NCBI GenBank assembly: GCA_020201295.1
Contig: JAIVHA010000048.1
Span: 1 to 10,560 of the forward strand
Direction of reading: 5' to 3'
Length of the DNA stretch: 10,560 nucleotides
Origin: Lysobacteraceae bacterium
GTDB taxonomy: Bacteria; Pseudomonadota; Gammaproteobacteria; DSM-19610
This document shows positions 1-5,677 of the stretch, piece by piece (the first letter of the stretch is position 1; the number at the start of each line of letters is the position of its first letter). The notes under the pieces were generated by a model. It saw nothing but the letters and a program-made list of their open reading frames with translations, made no database searches and had not been told where the DNA came from. A program made the translations under genes and the position numbers.

Positions 1-1
1 C

Positions 2-1165
2 CCCCATGCCCAGTTGGGTCATGCCCGGCTGGCGGCCCACAACCAGGAGTGGGAGCTGGCGCTGGCGGCGGTGGGGCGGGCCCTGGTCCTCGACCCCACC
101 CTGAGCCAGGCGCATGTGTTGCGGGCCCGGGTACGGGTGCAGATCGGCGAGCCTGAAGCGGCCCTGGACGAACTGGCGGCGATCGTGGCGCAGCAGCCCG
201 ACGACAGTCAGTTGCGCCTGGCCTATGCGCGCCTGCTGGTGGAGCTTGGCCAGGTGGAGGCCGCCCGTGCGCAGTTCCAGATCCTGGCCCGCCAGGAGCC
301 GGACAACCCGGAAGTGCTCTTCCCCCTGGCGCTGCTGGCCCTGGAGGCGGAGCAGCACGATGATGCCGAGCGCTACCTGCAGCGCTTGCTGGAACTGGAC
401 AGCCACCTGGCGGAAGCCCACTACTACCTCGGCCAGCTGGCGGAAGCCCGCGCGGAATATGAACTGGCGCTGGACTGGTATTCCCGGGTCGAGCCGGGCG
501 CGCAGCATTGGCAGGAGGTCCAGCTGCGCATGGCCCACCTGGAAGGCCGGCTGGATCGTGTGGCCGAGGCGCGGGCCCGGCTGCAGGATCTGCGCGCACG
601 GGATCCCGGCGCGGCGCTGCGGCTGTTCCTCGAGGAAGGGGTGATCCTGTTCCGGGCCGGCCTGTATGAGGAGGCCCTGGCCCTCTACGACCGGGTCCTG
701 CAGGTGCATCCCGACAACGATGATTTGCTCTATGCCCGTTCCCTGGTGGCGGAGCGGCTCGGTCGGCTCGACATCGCCGAGGCGGACCTGCGCAGTATCC
801 TGGCACGCAACCCCGAGGATGCCCGCGCCCTCAATGCCCTTGGCTATACCCTGGCGGACCGCACCGACCGGTACCAGGAGGCCCTTGGGTATATCGAGCG
901 CGCCCACGCCCAGGCGCCCGATGATCCGGCCATCATCGACAGCCTCGGCTGGGTGCATTTCCGTCTCGGCAACCTGGCGCTGGCCCGCGAGCACCTGCAG
1001 CGAGCCTACGCCTTGCAGCCGGATGCTGAAATCGCCGCGCACCTGGGCGAGGTACTCTGGACCCTGGGTGAGCAGGACGCGGCGCGCCGCGTCTGGGATG
1101 AAGGCCGGGAACTCGATCCCGACCATCCCGTGCTGCGTGACACCCTGGAACGCCTGCTGCCCTGA
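2..1165 (+). CDS. TPR-repeat protein, 5' end outside the window
   Basis: The frame is open to the left edge (residues P-H-A-Q precede a TTG at 14), so the true start lies upstream and this is the C-terminal 387 residues. It is a near-continuous run of tetratricopeptide repeats. The helix-pair signature (A-x-Y-x-L-G-x-L ... A-L-x-x-Y-x-x-V-L-x-x-x-P) recurs about every 34 residues, for example around YYLGQLAEARAEYELALDWY, EEALALYDRVLQVHPDN and IDSLGWVHFRLGNLALAREH. TPR proteins are protein-interaction scaffolds, and no catalytic domain is visible. Its TGA overlaps the lolB ATG by one base (1165), so the two are translationally coupled. A TPR gene immediately before lolB-ispE is a common gammaproteobacterial arrangement, and a role in envelope biogenesis is inference from that. 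The last repeats end only a few residues before the stop, so the C-terminus looks complete. Confidence 0.9.
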   Translation, partial: PHAQLGHARLAAHNQEWELALAAVGRALVLDPTLSQAHVLRARVRVQIGEPEAALDELAAIVAQQPDDSQLRLAYARLLVELGQVEAARAQFQILARQEPDNPEVLFPLALLALEAEQHDDAERYLQRLLELDSHLAEAHYYLGQLAEARAEYELALDWYSRVEPGAQHWQEVQLRMAHLEGRLDRVAEARARLQDLRARDPGAALRLFLEEGVILFRAGLYEEALALYDRVLQVHPDNDDLLYARSLVAERLGRLDIAEADLRSILARNPEDARALNALGYTLADRTDRYQEALGYIERAHAQAPDDPAIIDSLGWVHFRLGNLALAREHLQRAYALQPDAEIAAHLGEVLWTLGEQDAARRVWDEGRELDPDHPVLRDTLERLLP

Positions 1166-1582
1166 TGCGCGCCGGCTTCTGGTTTGCCCTCCTGTTGCTG
1201 ACGGCCTGTGCCAGCCGGCCGCCCCTTACGGTCAGCTACCCCGAGCAGTGGCATGCCCATGCCCGGTCCGCGCTGGACTGGCGGGATTGGGAATTGCAGG
1301 GCCGGGTGGCCCTGCGCATGGAGGACGAGGGCTGGCACGGCGGATTGTACTGGCGACAACAGGGCGCCGCGTCGCCCGGACCGGGCCCAGCTCGCCTTCG
1401 ATGCGGAAGGGCGGCTGGCACGGCTCGAGGAGGCCGGCTGGGTGGTGGAATACCAGGGCTATGGCGAGGACACGCTGCCGCCCATGCCTGCCCGGATCGC
1501 GCTGGAACATGCGGGGTTGCGCCTGCGGCTGGTGGTGGACCAGTGGCAACGCCTGGCGCCGGCCGGAGCCACGGATGACTGA
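1165..1582 (+). pseudogene. lolB: Outer-membrane lipoprotein LolB, internally deleted and frameshifted
   Basis: LolB receives lipoproteins from LolA and inserts them into the inner leaflet of the outer membrane. The N-terminus is intact: a short signal peptide with lipobox L-T-A-C (Cys15), then the conserved region W-E-L-Q-G-R-V-A-L-R ... W-H-G-G-L-Y-W-R-Q-Q-G. Reading from 1165 in frame then gives non-LolB sequence. The expected C-terminal part (A-Q-L-A-F-D-A-E-G-R-L-A-R-L-E-E-A-G-W ... P-A-R-I-A-L-E-H-A-G-L-R-L-R-L-V-V-D-Q-W) is present in the next frame, ending at the TGA at 1580-1582. Roughly 60 residues that normally lie between these blocks are absent, compared from memory with E. coli LolB (about 207 residues). 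The remaining 418 bp is not a multiple of three. The junction lies near 1358-1385. ispE starts inside the 3' end. Either the gene is dead or the assembly lost a segment. Confidence 0.8.
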
Positions 1583-2435
1583 GGTGCCCTACGGTGGGCA
1601 GCCCTGGCCGGCGCCCGCCAAACTGAACCTGTTCCTGCACATTACCGGGCGGCGCCCGGACGGCTACCACGAGCTGCAGACCCTGTTCCAGTTCCTCGAT
1701 CATGGCGATGAGCTGCGCTTCCATCCGGCCCCGGCGGGCCGTATCGAGCTGCTGCGGCCACTGCCCGGGGTGCCCGCGGACCAGGACCTGTGCCTGCGCG
1801 CCGCCCGCCTGTTGCGGGAGCACACCGGGGTGCGTGCCGGCGTGGTCATCGAGCTGGACAAGCGCCTGCCCATGGGCGGCGGCCTGGGCGGCGGCAGTTC
1901 CGACGCCGCCACCGTGCTGGTGGCGCTGAACCGGATATGGGAAACCGGGCTGAATACGGACCAGCTGGCCGCCCTGGGCCTGCGCCTGGGGGCCGATGTC
2001 CCTGTCTTCGTTCGGGGTTTTGCCGCCTGGGCGGAAGGGGTGGGGGAGCGGCTCACCCCGGCTACCCCGCCGGAGCCCTGGTACCTGGTGGTGGTGCCGT
2101 CGGTAAGCGTATCAACCGCCGCCATTTTTTCCGAACCGGAATTGACACGGGATACCCCTCCTATCACAATAGCCGACTTTCTTTCGGGCGCTGTCCATAA
2201 CGACTGCGAGCCGGTGGTGCGCCGCCGCTTTCCCGCGGTGGATGCGGTCCTGGCCCACCTGCGTGAGCATGGGCTGGCGCGGATGACCGGCACGGGTGCC
2301 TGCGTGTTCCTGCCCCTGGTCGACGCGGCCGCGGCACACGCGCTGGATGCGCAGCTGCCGCCGGACTGGACGCGCTTCATCGCCCGGGGATGCAACCGAT
2401 CGCCGCTGCTGGCGCGGTTGGCGCAAGGCGCCTGA
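1575..2435 (+). CDS. ispE: 4-diphosphocytidyl-2-C-methyl-D-erythritol kinase
   Basis: This cytoplasmic GHMP kinase phosphorylates the 2-hydroxyl of CDP-methylerythritol in the MEP pathway to IPP/DMAPP. The 286 residues are close to E. coli IspE (283). The N-terminal substrate motif P-A-K-L-N-L-F-L has the catalytic Lys16. G-R-R-P-D-G-Y-H-E-L follows at 25-34, the glycine-rich ATP loop M-G-G-G-L-G-G-G-S-S-D-A spans 100-111, and G-A-D-V-P-V-F with catalytic Asp141 comes next. GHMP motif 3, M-T-G-T-G-A-C-V-F, is at 237-245. The ATG at 1575 overlaps the end of lolB and is the only start that gives a normal N-terminus; the open frame continues far upstream but is unlike any IspE. The local base composition drops in GC around 2100-2200, where a promoter candidate sits. 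The gene appears fully intact, unlike its upstream neighbour. Confidence 0.97.
   Translation: MTEVPYGGQPWPAPAKLNLFLHITGRRPDGYHELQTLFQFLDHGDELRFHPAPAGRIELLRPLPGVPADQDLCLRAARLLREHTGVRAGVVIELDKRLPMGGGLGGGSSDAATVLVALNRIWETGLNTDQLAALGLRLGADVPVFVRGFAAWAEGVGERLTPATPPEPWYLVVVPSVSVSTAAIFSEPELTRDTPPITIADFLSGAVHNDCEPVVRRRFPAVDAVLAHLREHGLARMTGTGACVFLPLVDAAAAHALDAQLPPDWTRFIARGCNRSPLLARLAQGA
2142..2170 (+). promoter_or_regulatory. Candidate sigma70 promoter inside ispE, for tRNA-Gln/prs
   Basis: A perfect -35 box TTGACA (2142-2147) is followed after exactly 17 bp by CACAAT (2165-2170, four of six consensus positions). It lies in a locally AT-richer stretch of ispE and points toward tRNA-Gln and prs. E. 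coli prs is also known to be driven partly from within the upstream kinase gene, which makes this placement plausible. The assignment is by pattern only. Confidence 0.4.
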
Positions 2436-2452
2436 GGCGCGCTGCATTTTTT

Positions 2453-2527
2453 TGGGCCGTCGCCAAGCGGTAAGGCACGGGGTTTTGATCTCCGCATACC
2501 CAGGTTCGAATCCTGGCGGCCCAGCCA
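2453..2527 (+). tRNA. tRNA-Gln, anticodon TTG
   Basis: The 75 nt fold into a full cloverleaf. The acceptor stem TGGGCCG (2453-2459) pairs with CGGCCCA (2517-2523), with discriminator G and an encoded CCA (2525-2527). The D arm is GCCAAGCGGTAAGGC. The anticodon loop TTTTGAT carries TTG. The T arm is CCAGG-TTCGAAT-CCTGG (2500-2516). It starts 17 nt after the ispE stop, so it probably shares a transcript with ispE or uses the candidate promoter inside it. The position between ispE and prs is conserved in many gammaproteobacteria. Its last 19 nt are duplicated downstream as part of a longer repeat. Confidence 0.97.
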
Positions 2528-2730
2528 AACTGGAAAGCACCACGCGTGCGACGCGAGGTAACTGAGAGGCAGGCAGTAGTTCCGCCAGGGTTCGAACCGA
2601 AAAGGTTCGACACTTTCGCGCAGCGGAAGTGAACAGCGGAGCTTGCGACGCTGGCCCCGGAGGGGTGAGGGCGCAGCCCGAATAATCCTGGCGGCCCAGC
2701 CAAACTGGAAAGCACCACGCGTGCGACGCG
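2509..2730 (+). repeat. rtT-like repeat unit carrying the tRNA-Gln 3' end
   Basis: A 47-bp sequence occurs identically at 2509-2555 and 2684-2730, a period of 175 bp. Its first 19 nt are the 3' end of tRNA-Gln (T-loop end through CCA). The other 28 nt (beginning AAACTGGAAAGCACCACG) are flanking DNA, and similarity fades a few bases later (AGGT versus GGGT). The DNA between the copies contains the palindrome GGTTCGAACC (2589-2598, preceded by CCAG, much like the tRNA T arm) and a hairpin at 2611-2631 (CACTTTCGC/GCGGAAGTG, one G-T pair). Similar architecture is known from the E. coli tyrT locus, where units of about 178 bp downstream of tRNA-Tyr each repeat about 19 bp of the tRNA 3' end (rtT). 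No start-to-stop gene of note is seen between tRNA and prs. Confidence 0.75.
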
Positions 2731-2757
2731 GGGTGCTGAAGTTGAATGATCGATACC

Positions 2758-2765
2758 GGGGAGAG
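2758..2765 (+). promoter_or_regulatory. Shine-Dalgarno site deciding the prs start
   Basis: GGGGAGAG ends 7 nt before a GTG at 2773. An in-frame ATG at 2746 lies upstream of this site and has no comparable ribosome-binding site, so the GTG is preferred. Confidence 0.65.
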
Positions 2766-2772
2766 ATGTTCC

Positions 2773-3732
2773 GTGCCTGAATCCGATAGCCGCATGATGG
2801 TGTTCACCGGCAACGCGAATCCCCGACTGGCGCAGGATATCGTCAACCATCTGCACCTGCATCTGGGCAAGGCCAGTGTCGACCAGTTCAGTGATGGTGA
2901 GATCTTCGTGGAGATCGAAGAGCACGTGCGCGGCAAGGACGTTTTCATCGTCCAGCCGACCTGCTCGCCGGCCAATGACAACCTGATGGAATTGCTGGTG
3001 ATGGTGGACGCTCTGCGGCGCGCCTCCGCGGCCCGCATCACCACGGTGATACCCTACTTTGGGTATGCCCGCCAGGACCGGCGGCCGCGCTCGGCGCGGG
3101 TGCCGATCACGGCCCGGGTCGTGGCGGACATGATCTGCCGGGTGGGCGCCAACCGGGTATTGACGGTGGACCTGCACGCCGACCAGATCCAGGGCTTTTT
3201 CGACGTGCCCGTGGACAATGTCTACGCCTCGCCGATCCTGCTCGGTGATGTCTGGCGGCAGAAGTATTCCGACCTGGTGGTGGTGTCGCCGGACGTGGGT
3301 GGCGTGGTGCGCGCCCGGGCCCTGGCCAAGCGACTCGACGACGCGGACCTGGCGATTATCGACAAGCGCCGCCCGCGGGCTAATGTATCGCAGGTGATGC
3401 ATATCATCGGCGAGGTGGAGGATCGCACCTGCGTGCTGATCGATGACCTGGTGGATACCGCCGGCACCCTGTGCAAGGCCGCCAAGGCACTCAAGGAACA
3501 TGGCGCCCGGCACGTGGTGGCCTACTGTACCCACCCGGTGCTGTCGGGGCCGGCCATCGAGAATATTTCCAGCTCCGAACTGGACGAGCTGGTGGTGACC
3601 GACACCATTCCCCTGCGCCCGGCGGCGCTGGAATGTGATCGCATCCGCCAGCTGAGCATTGCGGAAATGCTCGCCGAGACCATGCGCCGGGTGCATAACG
3701 AGGAATCCGTAAGTTCACTGTTTATGGATTGA
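2773..3732 (+). CDS. prs: Ribose-phosphate pyrophosphokinase (PRPP synthase)
   Basis: This cytoplasmic enzyme makes PRPP from ribose 5-phosphate and ATP, feeding purine, pyrimidine, NAD, histidine and tryptophan synthesis. With the GTG start at 2773 the protein has 319 residues, against about 315 in E. coli, and begins M-P-E-S ... V-F-T-G-N-A-N-P, as in relatives. Starting at the ATG at 2746 would add nine residues with no family match. Visible motifs are F-S-D-G-E (39-43), N-D-N-L-M-E-L (68-74), P-Y-F-G-Y-A-R-Q-D-R-R (94-104), D-L-H-A-D-Q-I-Q-G-F-F-D (133-144), the flexible loop D-K-R-R-P-R-A (197-203) and the PRPP-binding loop V-L-I-D-D-L-V-D-T-A-G-T-L (221-233). All look intact. The stop codon runs into a 16-bp palindrome. 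The gene is single and monocistronic-looking, downstream of the tRNA-Gln repeat. Confidence 0.98.
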   Translation: MPESDSRMMVFTGNANPRLAQDIVNHLHLHLGKASVDQFSDGEIFVEIEEHVRGKDVFIVQPTCSPANDNLMELLVMVDALRRASAARITTVIPYFGYARQDRRPRSARVPITARVVADMICRVGANRVLTVDLHADQIQGFFDVPVDNVYASPILLGDVWRQKYSDLVVVSPDVGGVVRARALAKRLDDADLAIIDKRRPRANVSQVMHIIGEVEDRTCVLIDDLVDTAGTLCKAAKALKEHGARHVVAYCTHPVLSGPAIENISSSELDELVVTDTIPLRPAALECDRIRQLSIAEMLAETMRRVHNEESVSSLFMD

Positions 3733-3747
3733 TGTCCCGCGGGACAT
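3732..3747. repeat. 16-bp perfect palindrome at the prs stop
   Basis: ATGTCCCGCGGGACAT is self-complementary over all 16 bases and begins at the last base of the prs stop codon. No T-run follows, so it is not a canonical terminator. Its GTCC/GGAC core recurs in the larger palindromes downstream, which suggests one repeat family. Confidence 0.7.
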
Positions 3748-3823
3748 GAGTCCGATTTGCGGCATACGCCGTCAACAAGACGCCGAACCTGGTCGCGGGT
3801 GAGGCGGTCGCCAATAAAGTGCC

Positions 3824-4016
3824 GAGCAGGGTGCTGTCCCGTTCCGGGACCGTAGGCCGCATGGGTGAGGCGGAAATAGTCCGATGTCCAGTGGACATCG
3901 GACCCGCCGAACGGGTTCGCGAGCTTTTTGCGAACCCTGGACCTGTGTAGCAGGCGGCCTTCGAGCGTACAGGGATGTATTCACAGCGAGTCCCGGAACG
4001 GGACAGCACCCTGCTC
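3824..4016. repeat. Structured palindromic element between prs and rplY
   Basis: A 27-bp perfect inverted repeat forms the ends: 3824-3850 (starting GAGCAGGGTGCTG) and 3990-4016 (ending CAGCACCCTGCTC). Inside lie AGGCCGC/GCGGCCT (near 3854 and 3953), an 11-bp inverted repeat at 3880-3902 (TCCGATGTCCA/TGGACATCGGA), and an 8-bp stem at 3913-3937 (GGGTTCGC/GCGAACCC, 9-nt loop). Transcribed, it would fold into a closed multibranch structure. It could be a MITE-like or REP-type mobile repeat, or a leader structure of rplY. No target-site duplication is visible. A reading frame open through it and into rplY lacks any protein-like features and is taken as spurious. The rest of the gap (3748-3823 and 4017-4040) shows nothing clear. 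Confidence 0.7.
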
Positions 4017-4051
4017 ACGCAATGCTTGGCGATTTTTATCAGGAGAGCAAC

Positions 4052-4705
4052 ATGAGTACCGATTTTCAACTGAACGCCGAAAAGCGCGAGGACATGGGCA
4101 AAGGTGCGAGCCGCCGCCTGCGTCGCGCCGGCCGGGTTCCGGCCATTGTCTATGGCCTGGATCAGGCACCCGAGGCCATTTCGATGACCCAGAACCAGGT
4201 GCTGAAGCATCTGGAAAACGAGGCCTTCTACTCGCAGATCATCACCGTGAACCTGGATGGCAAGTCCACCCAGGCGGTACTGCGCGATCTGCAGCGCCAT
4301 CCCTTCAAGTCCTACATCGTGCACATGGACCTGCAGCGCGTCGACATGAACCAGGCCGTACATGTGCACGTGCCGCTGCATTTCATCAATGAGGAAATCT
4401 GCGTGGGCGTGAAGGCCGGCGGCATGGTCAGCCATGAAGTCATCGAGGTGGAGATCTCCTGCCTGCCGAAGGACCTGCCCGAGTTCATCGAGGTGGACAT
4501 CGGCAAACTGGATGTAGGTGATTCCCTCCACCTGTCCGACCTTCAGTTGCCGGCCGGCACCAGCCTGCTGGAACTGGCCCGTGGCGAGGACCATGACCTG
4601 GCGGTGGTGAGCATTCACGCCAAGAAGGTTAGTGATGAGGAAGTCGAAGGCGAGGCGGAAGGCGAAGGCGAAGGCGAAGGCGAAGCCGAGGAAGGCGGCG
4701 CCTAA
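4052..4705 (+). CDS. rplY: Large-subunit ribosomal protein bL25, CTC family
   Basis: bL25 binds 5S rRNA in the 50S subunit; the long CTC (general stress protein) form adds a C-terminal beta domain. The 217 residues start at the ATG at 4052, with Shine-Dalgarno AGGAGAG at 4041-4047. The N-terminal 5S-binding domain shows R-E-D-M-G-K-G-A-S-R-R-L-R-R-A-G-R-V-P-A-I-V-Y-G and the block L-Q-R-H-P-F-K. The C-terminal domain shows H-V-P-L-H-F-I-N-E-E and the typical S-C-L-P-K-D-L-P-E-F-I-E-V-D. The last about 20 residues are an acidic Gly-Glu tail encoded by tandem GGCGAA hexamers. Upstream in-frame starts would extend the protein into the palindromic element and are rejected. pth follows after 21 nt, the usual rplY-pth pairing. 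Confidence 0.96.
   Translation: MSTDFQLNAEKREDMGKGASRRLRRAGRVPAIVYGLDQAPEAISMTQNQVLKHLENEAFYSQIITVNLDGKSTQAVLRDLQRHPFKSYIVHMDLQRVDMNQAVHVHVPLHFINEEICVGVKAGGMVSHEVIEVEISCLPKDLPEFIEVDIGKLDVGDSLHLSDLQLPAGTSLLELARGEDHDLAVVSIHAKKVSDEEVEGEAEGEGEGEGEAEEGGA
4661..4684 (+). repeat. Hexamer microsatellite in the bL25 tail
   Basis: Four perfect tandem GGCGAA units encode Gly-Glu repeats and are preceded by near copies (GGCGAG, GGCGGA). Because the unit is six bases, slippage would change tail length without breaking the frame. Confidence 0.85.
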
Positions 4706-4726
4706 GCGCCCCGGCGCAACGCGCCC

Positions 4727-5305
4727 GTGGCAGCCATCCAGCTCATCGTGGGGCTCGGTAATCCGGGTCCCGAGTACGACCGGACCCGGCATAATGCCGG
4801 GTTCTGGTTTGTGGATGCCCTGGCGCGGCAGCGTGGTGACAGCCTGCGGCACGAAAACCGTTTCCATGGGGAAACGGCCCGTATCGAACGGGACGGGCTG
4901 GAGTGCCGCCTGCTGAAACCGCTGACCTTCATGAATCGCAGTGGCCAGGCGGTGTCGGCACTGGCGAAGTTCTATCGTATCCCCCCCGAGTCCATCCTGG
5001 TGGTGCATGACGAACTGGACTTGCCGCCAGGTACGGCGCGCCTGAAGAAGGGTGGTGGTCACGGTGGTCATAATGGCCTGCGCGACATCATCAGCGCCCT
5101 GGGCGGTAATGGTTTCCTGCGCCTGCGCATCGGCATCGGCCATCCGGGCCACCGCGATGATGTGGTGGAGTACGTGCTGCGCAAGGCCTCCCGGCAAGAC
5201 GAGGGGCTGATCGAGCAGTCCATCGACGCGGCCCTGGGCGTGGTACCGCTGCTGCTCGCCGGCGAGGTGGAGCGGGCCATGCATCAGCTGCACAGTGCGC
5301 GTTGA
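4727..5305 (+). CDS. pth: Peptidyl-tRNA hydrolase
   Basis: Pth cleaves the ester bond of peptidyl-tRNAs released from stalled ribosomes, recycling tRNA. The 192 residues match the family length (E. coli 194). Catalytic and binding residues are present with a two-residue offset from E. coli numbering: Asn12 (G-N-P-G-P-E-Y), His22 (R-H-N-A-G-F), Asn70 (F-M-N-R-S-G), Asp95 (H-D-E-L-D-L) and His115/Asn116 (G-G-H-N-G-L-R-D). The start is the GTG at 4727. It gives M-A-A-I-Q-L-I-V-G-L-G-N-P and has no clear Shine-Dalgarno site; a small hairpin (GCGCC/GGCGC, 4706-4717) lies in the 21-nt gap after rplY. Translation may therefore depend on coupling to rplY, which is inference. Confidence 0.97.
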   Translation: MAAIQLIVGLGNPGPEYDRTRHNAGFWFVDALARQRGDSLRHENRFHGETARIERDGLECRLLKPLTFMNRSGQAVSALAKFYRIPPESILVVHDELDLPPGTARLKKGGGHGGHNGLRDIISALGGNGFLRLRIGIGHPGHRDDVVEYVLRKASRQDEGLIEQSIDAALGVVPLLLAGEVERAMHQLHSAR

Positions 5306-5342
5306 TCGGTGGCTTTGTTTACCCGATCATTGCAAAATCTCT

Positions 5343-5396
5343 CCTGTAGGAGCGGCGCGAGCCGCGAATGTTCGCGGCTCGCGCCGCTCCTACAGG
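5343..5396. repeat. REP-type perfect hairpin
   Basis: Two 26-bp arms (left begins CCTGTAGGAGCGGCGCGAGC, right ends CCGCTCCTACAGG) pair perfectly around a TG centre. The GTAGGAGCGG core with a GC-rich stem is the signature of pseudomonad- and xanthomonad-type REP elements, non-autonomous repeats linked to RAYT transposases. It lies 37 bp after the pth stop, where it could protect or end the transcript. Confidence 0.85.
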
Positions 5397-5479
5397 TGCC
5401 TCCCTGGATATCACCGCCCGTGCGGTCCGGCATTTCGATCCACAATAGCTCCTCACCCTGCCGGTATCGGGATTTGGTG

Positions 5480-5500
5480 CCTTTCCCGAAAGGGTTTTTT
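5480..5500 (+). terminator. Possible intrinsic terminator after pth
   Basis: A short stem CCTTT/AAAGG with a small loop is followed by GTTTTTT (5494-5500). The stem is weak but the U-tract is good, and it lies between pth and ychF in the right orientation for pth. Confidence 0.5.
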
Positions 5501-5518
5501 GCAACTGTCAGGTTTACT

Positions 5519-5616
5519 CAGGAGTCAGGAATATTGGCTACAACACAGGGTGTTCCGCCACTCCGGCATTCGCCGGAATGACGAGATTCGATTGTAGCGA
5601 TAAATACTGACTCCTG
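5519..5616. repeat. 98-bp palindromic element upstream of ychF
   Basis: Terminal 10-bp inverted repeats CAGGAGTCAG (5519-5528) and CTGACTCCTG (5607-5616) enclose a second pair, GCTACAA (5537-5543) and TTGTAGC (5592-5598), and a central hairpin TCCGGC-ATTC-GCCGGA (5562-5577). The central CATTCGCCGGAATGACGA-type sequence resembles a small inverted repeat scattered in many proteobacterial genomes. It ends where a possible -10 box (TATAAG, 5617-5622) for ychF begins. The rest of the pth-ychF gap shows nothing clear. Confidence 0.65.
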
Positions 5617-5622
5617 TATAAG
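5592..5622 (+). promoter_or_regulatory. Weak candidate promoter for ychF
   Basis: TTGTAG (5592-5597) and TATAAG (5617-5622) have a 19-bp spacer, longer than ideal. The -35 lies within the right arm of the palindromic element. A transcript would have a leader of about 50 nt before the ychF ATG. Confidence 0.25.
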
Positions 5623-5677
5623 GCGTACGCGTACTCGGTGGTAACTTTAGGTACAGGGTTCAAACAGGAACAACACC

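Noticed and set aside
666..1574. A long upstream extension in the ispE frame
   Set aside because: It overlaps the TPR gene in another frame and has no protein-like features; IspE begins at the ATG at 1575.
2509..2730. CRISPR-like array
   Set aside because: There are only two repeat copies, with a 128-bp spacer, and one copy lies within a tRNA gene.
2377..3696. A 439-codon minus-strand open frame over prs and tRNA-Gln
   Set aside because: It is the reverse of prs and of the tRNA. The stretch reading A-G-P-P-G-F-E-P-G is the well-known spurious translation of a tRNA T arm in reverse.
3884..4051. Extension of rplY to an upstream ATG
   Set aside because: It would translate the palindromic element. 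The ATG at 4052 has a strong Shine-Dalgarno site and matches family N-termini.
3722..5293. A 523-codon open frame on the minus strand across rplY and pth
   Set aside because: It is antisense to two clearly identified genes, its sequence is His/Gln-rich low-complexity translation typical of the reverse of GC-rich genes, and it runs through palindromic repeats.
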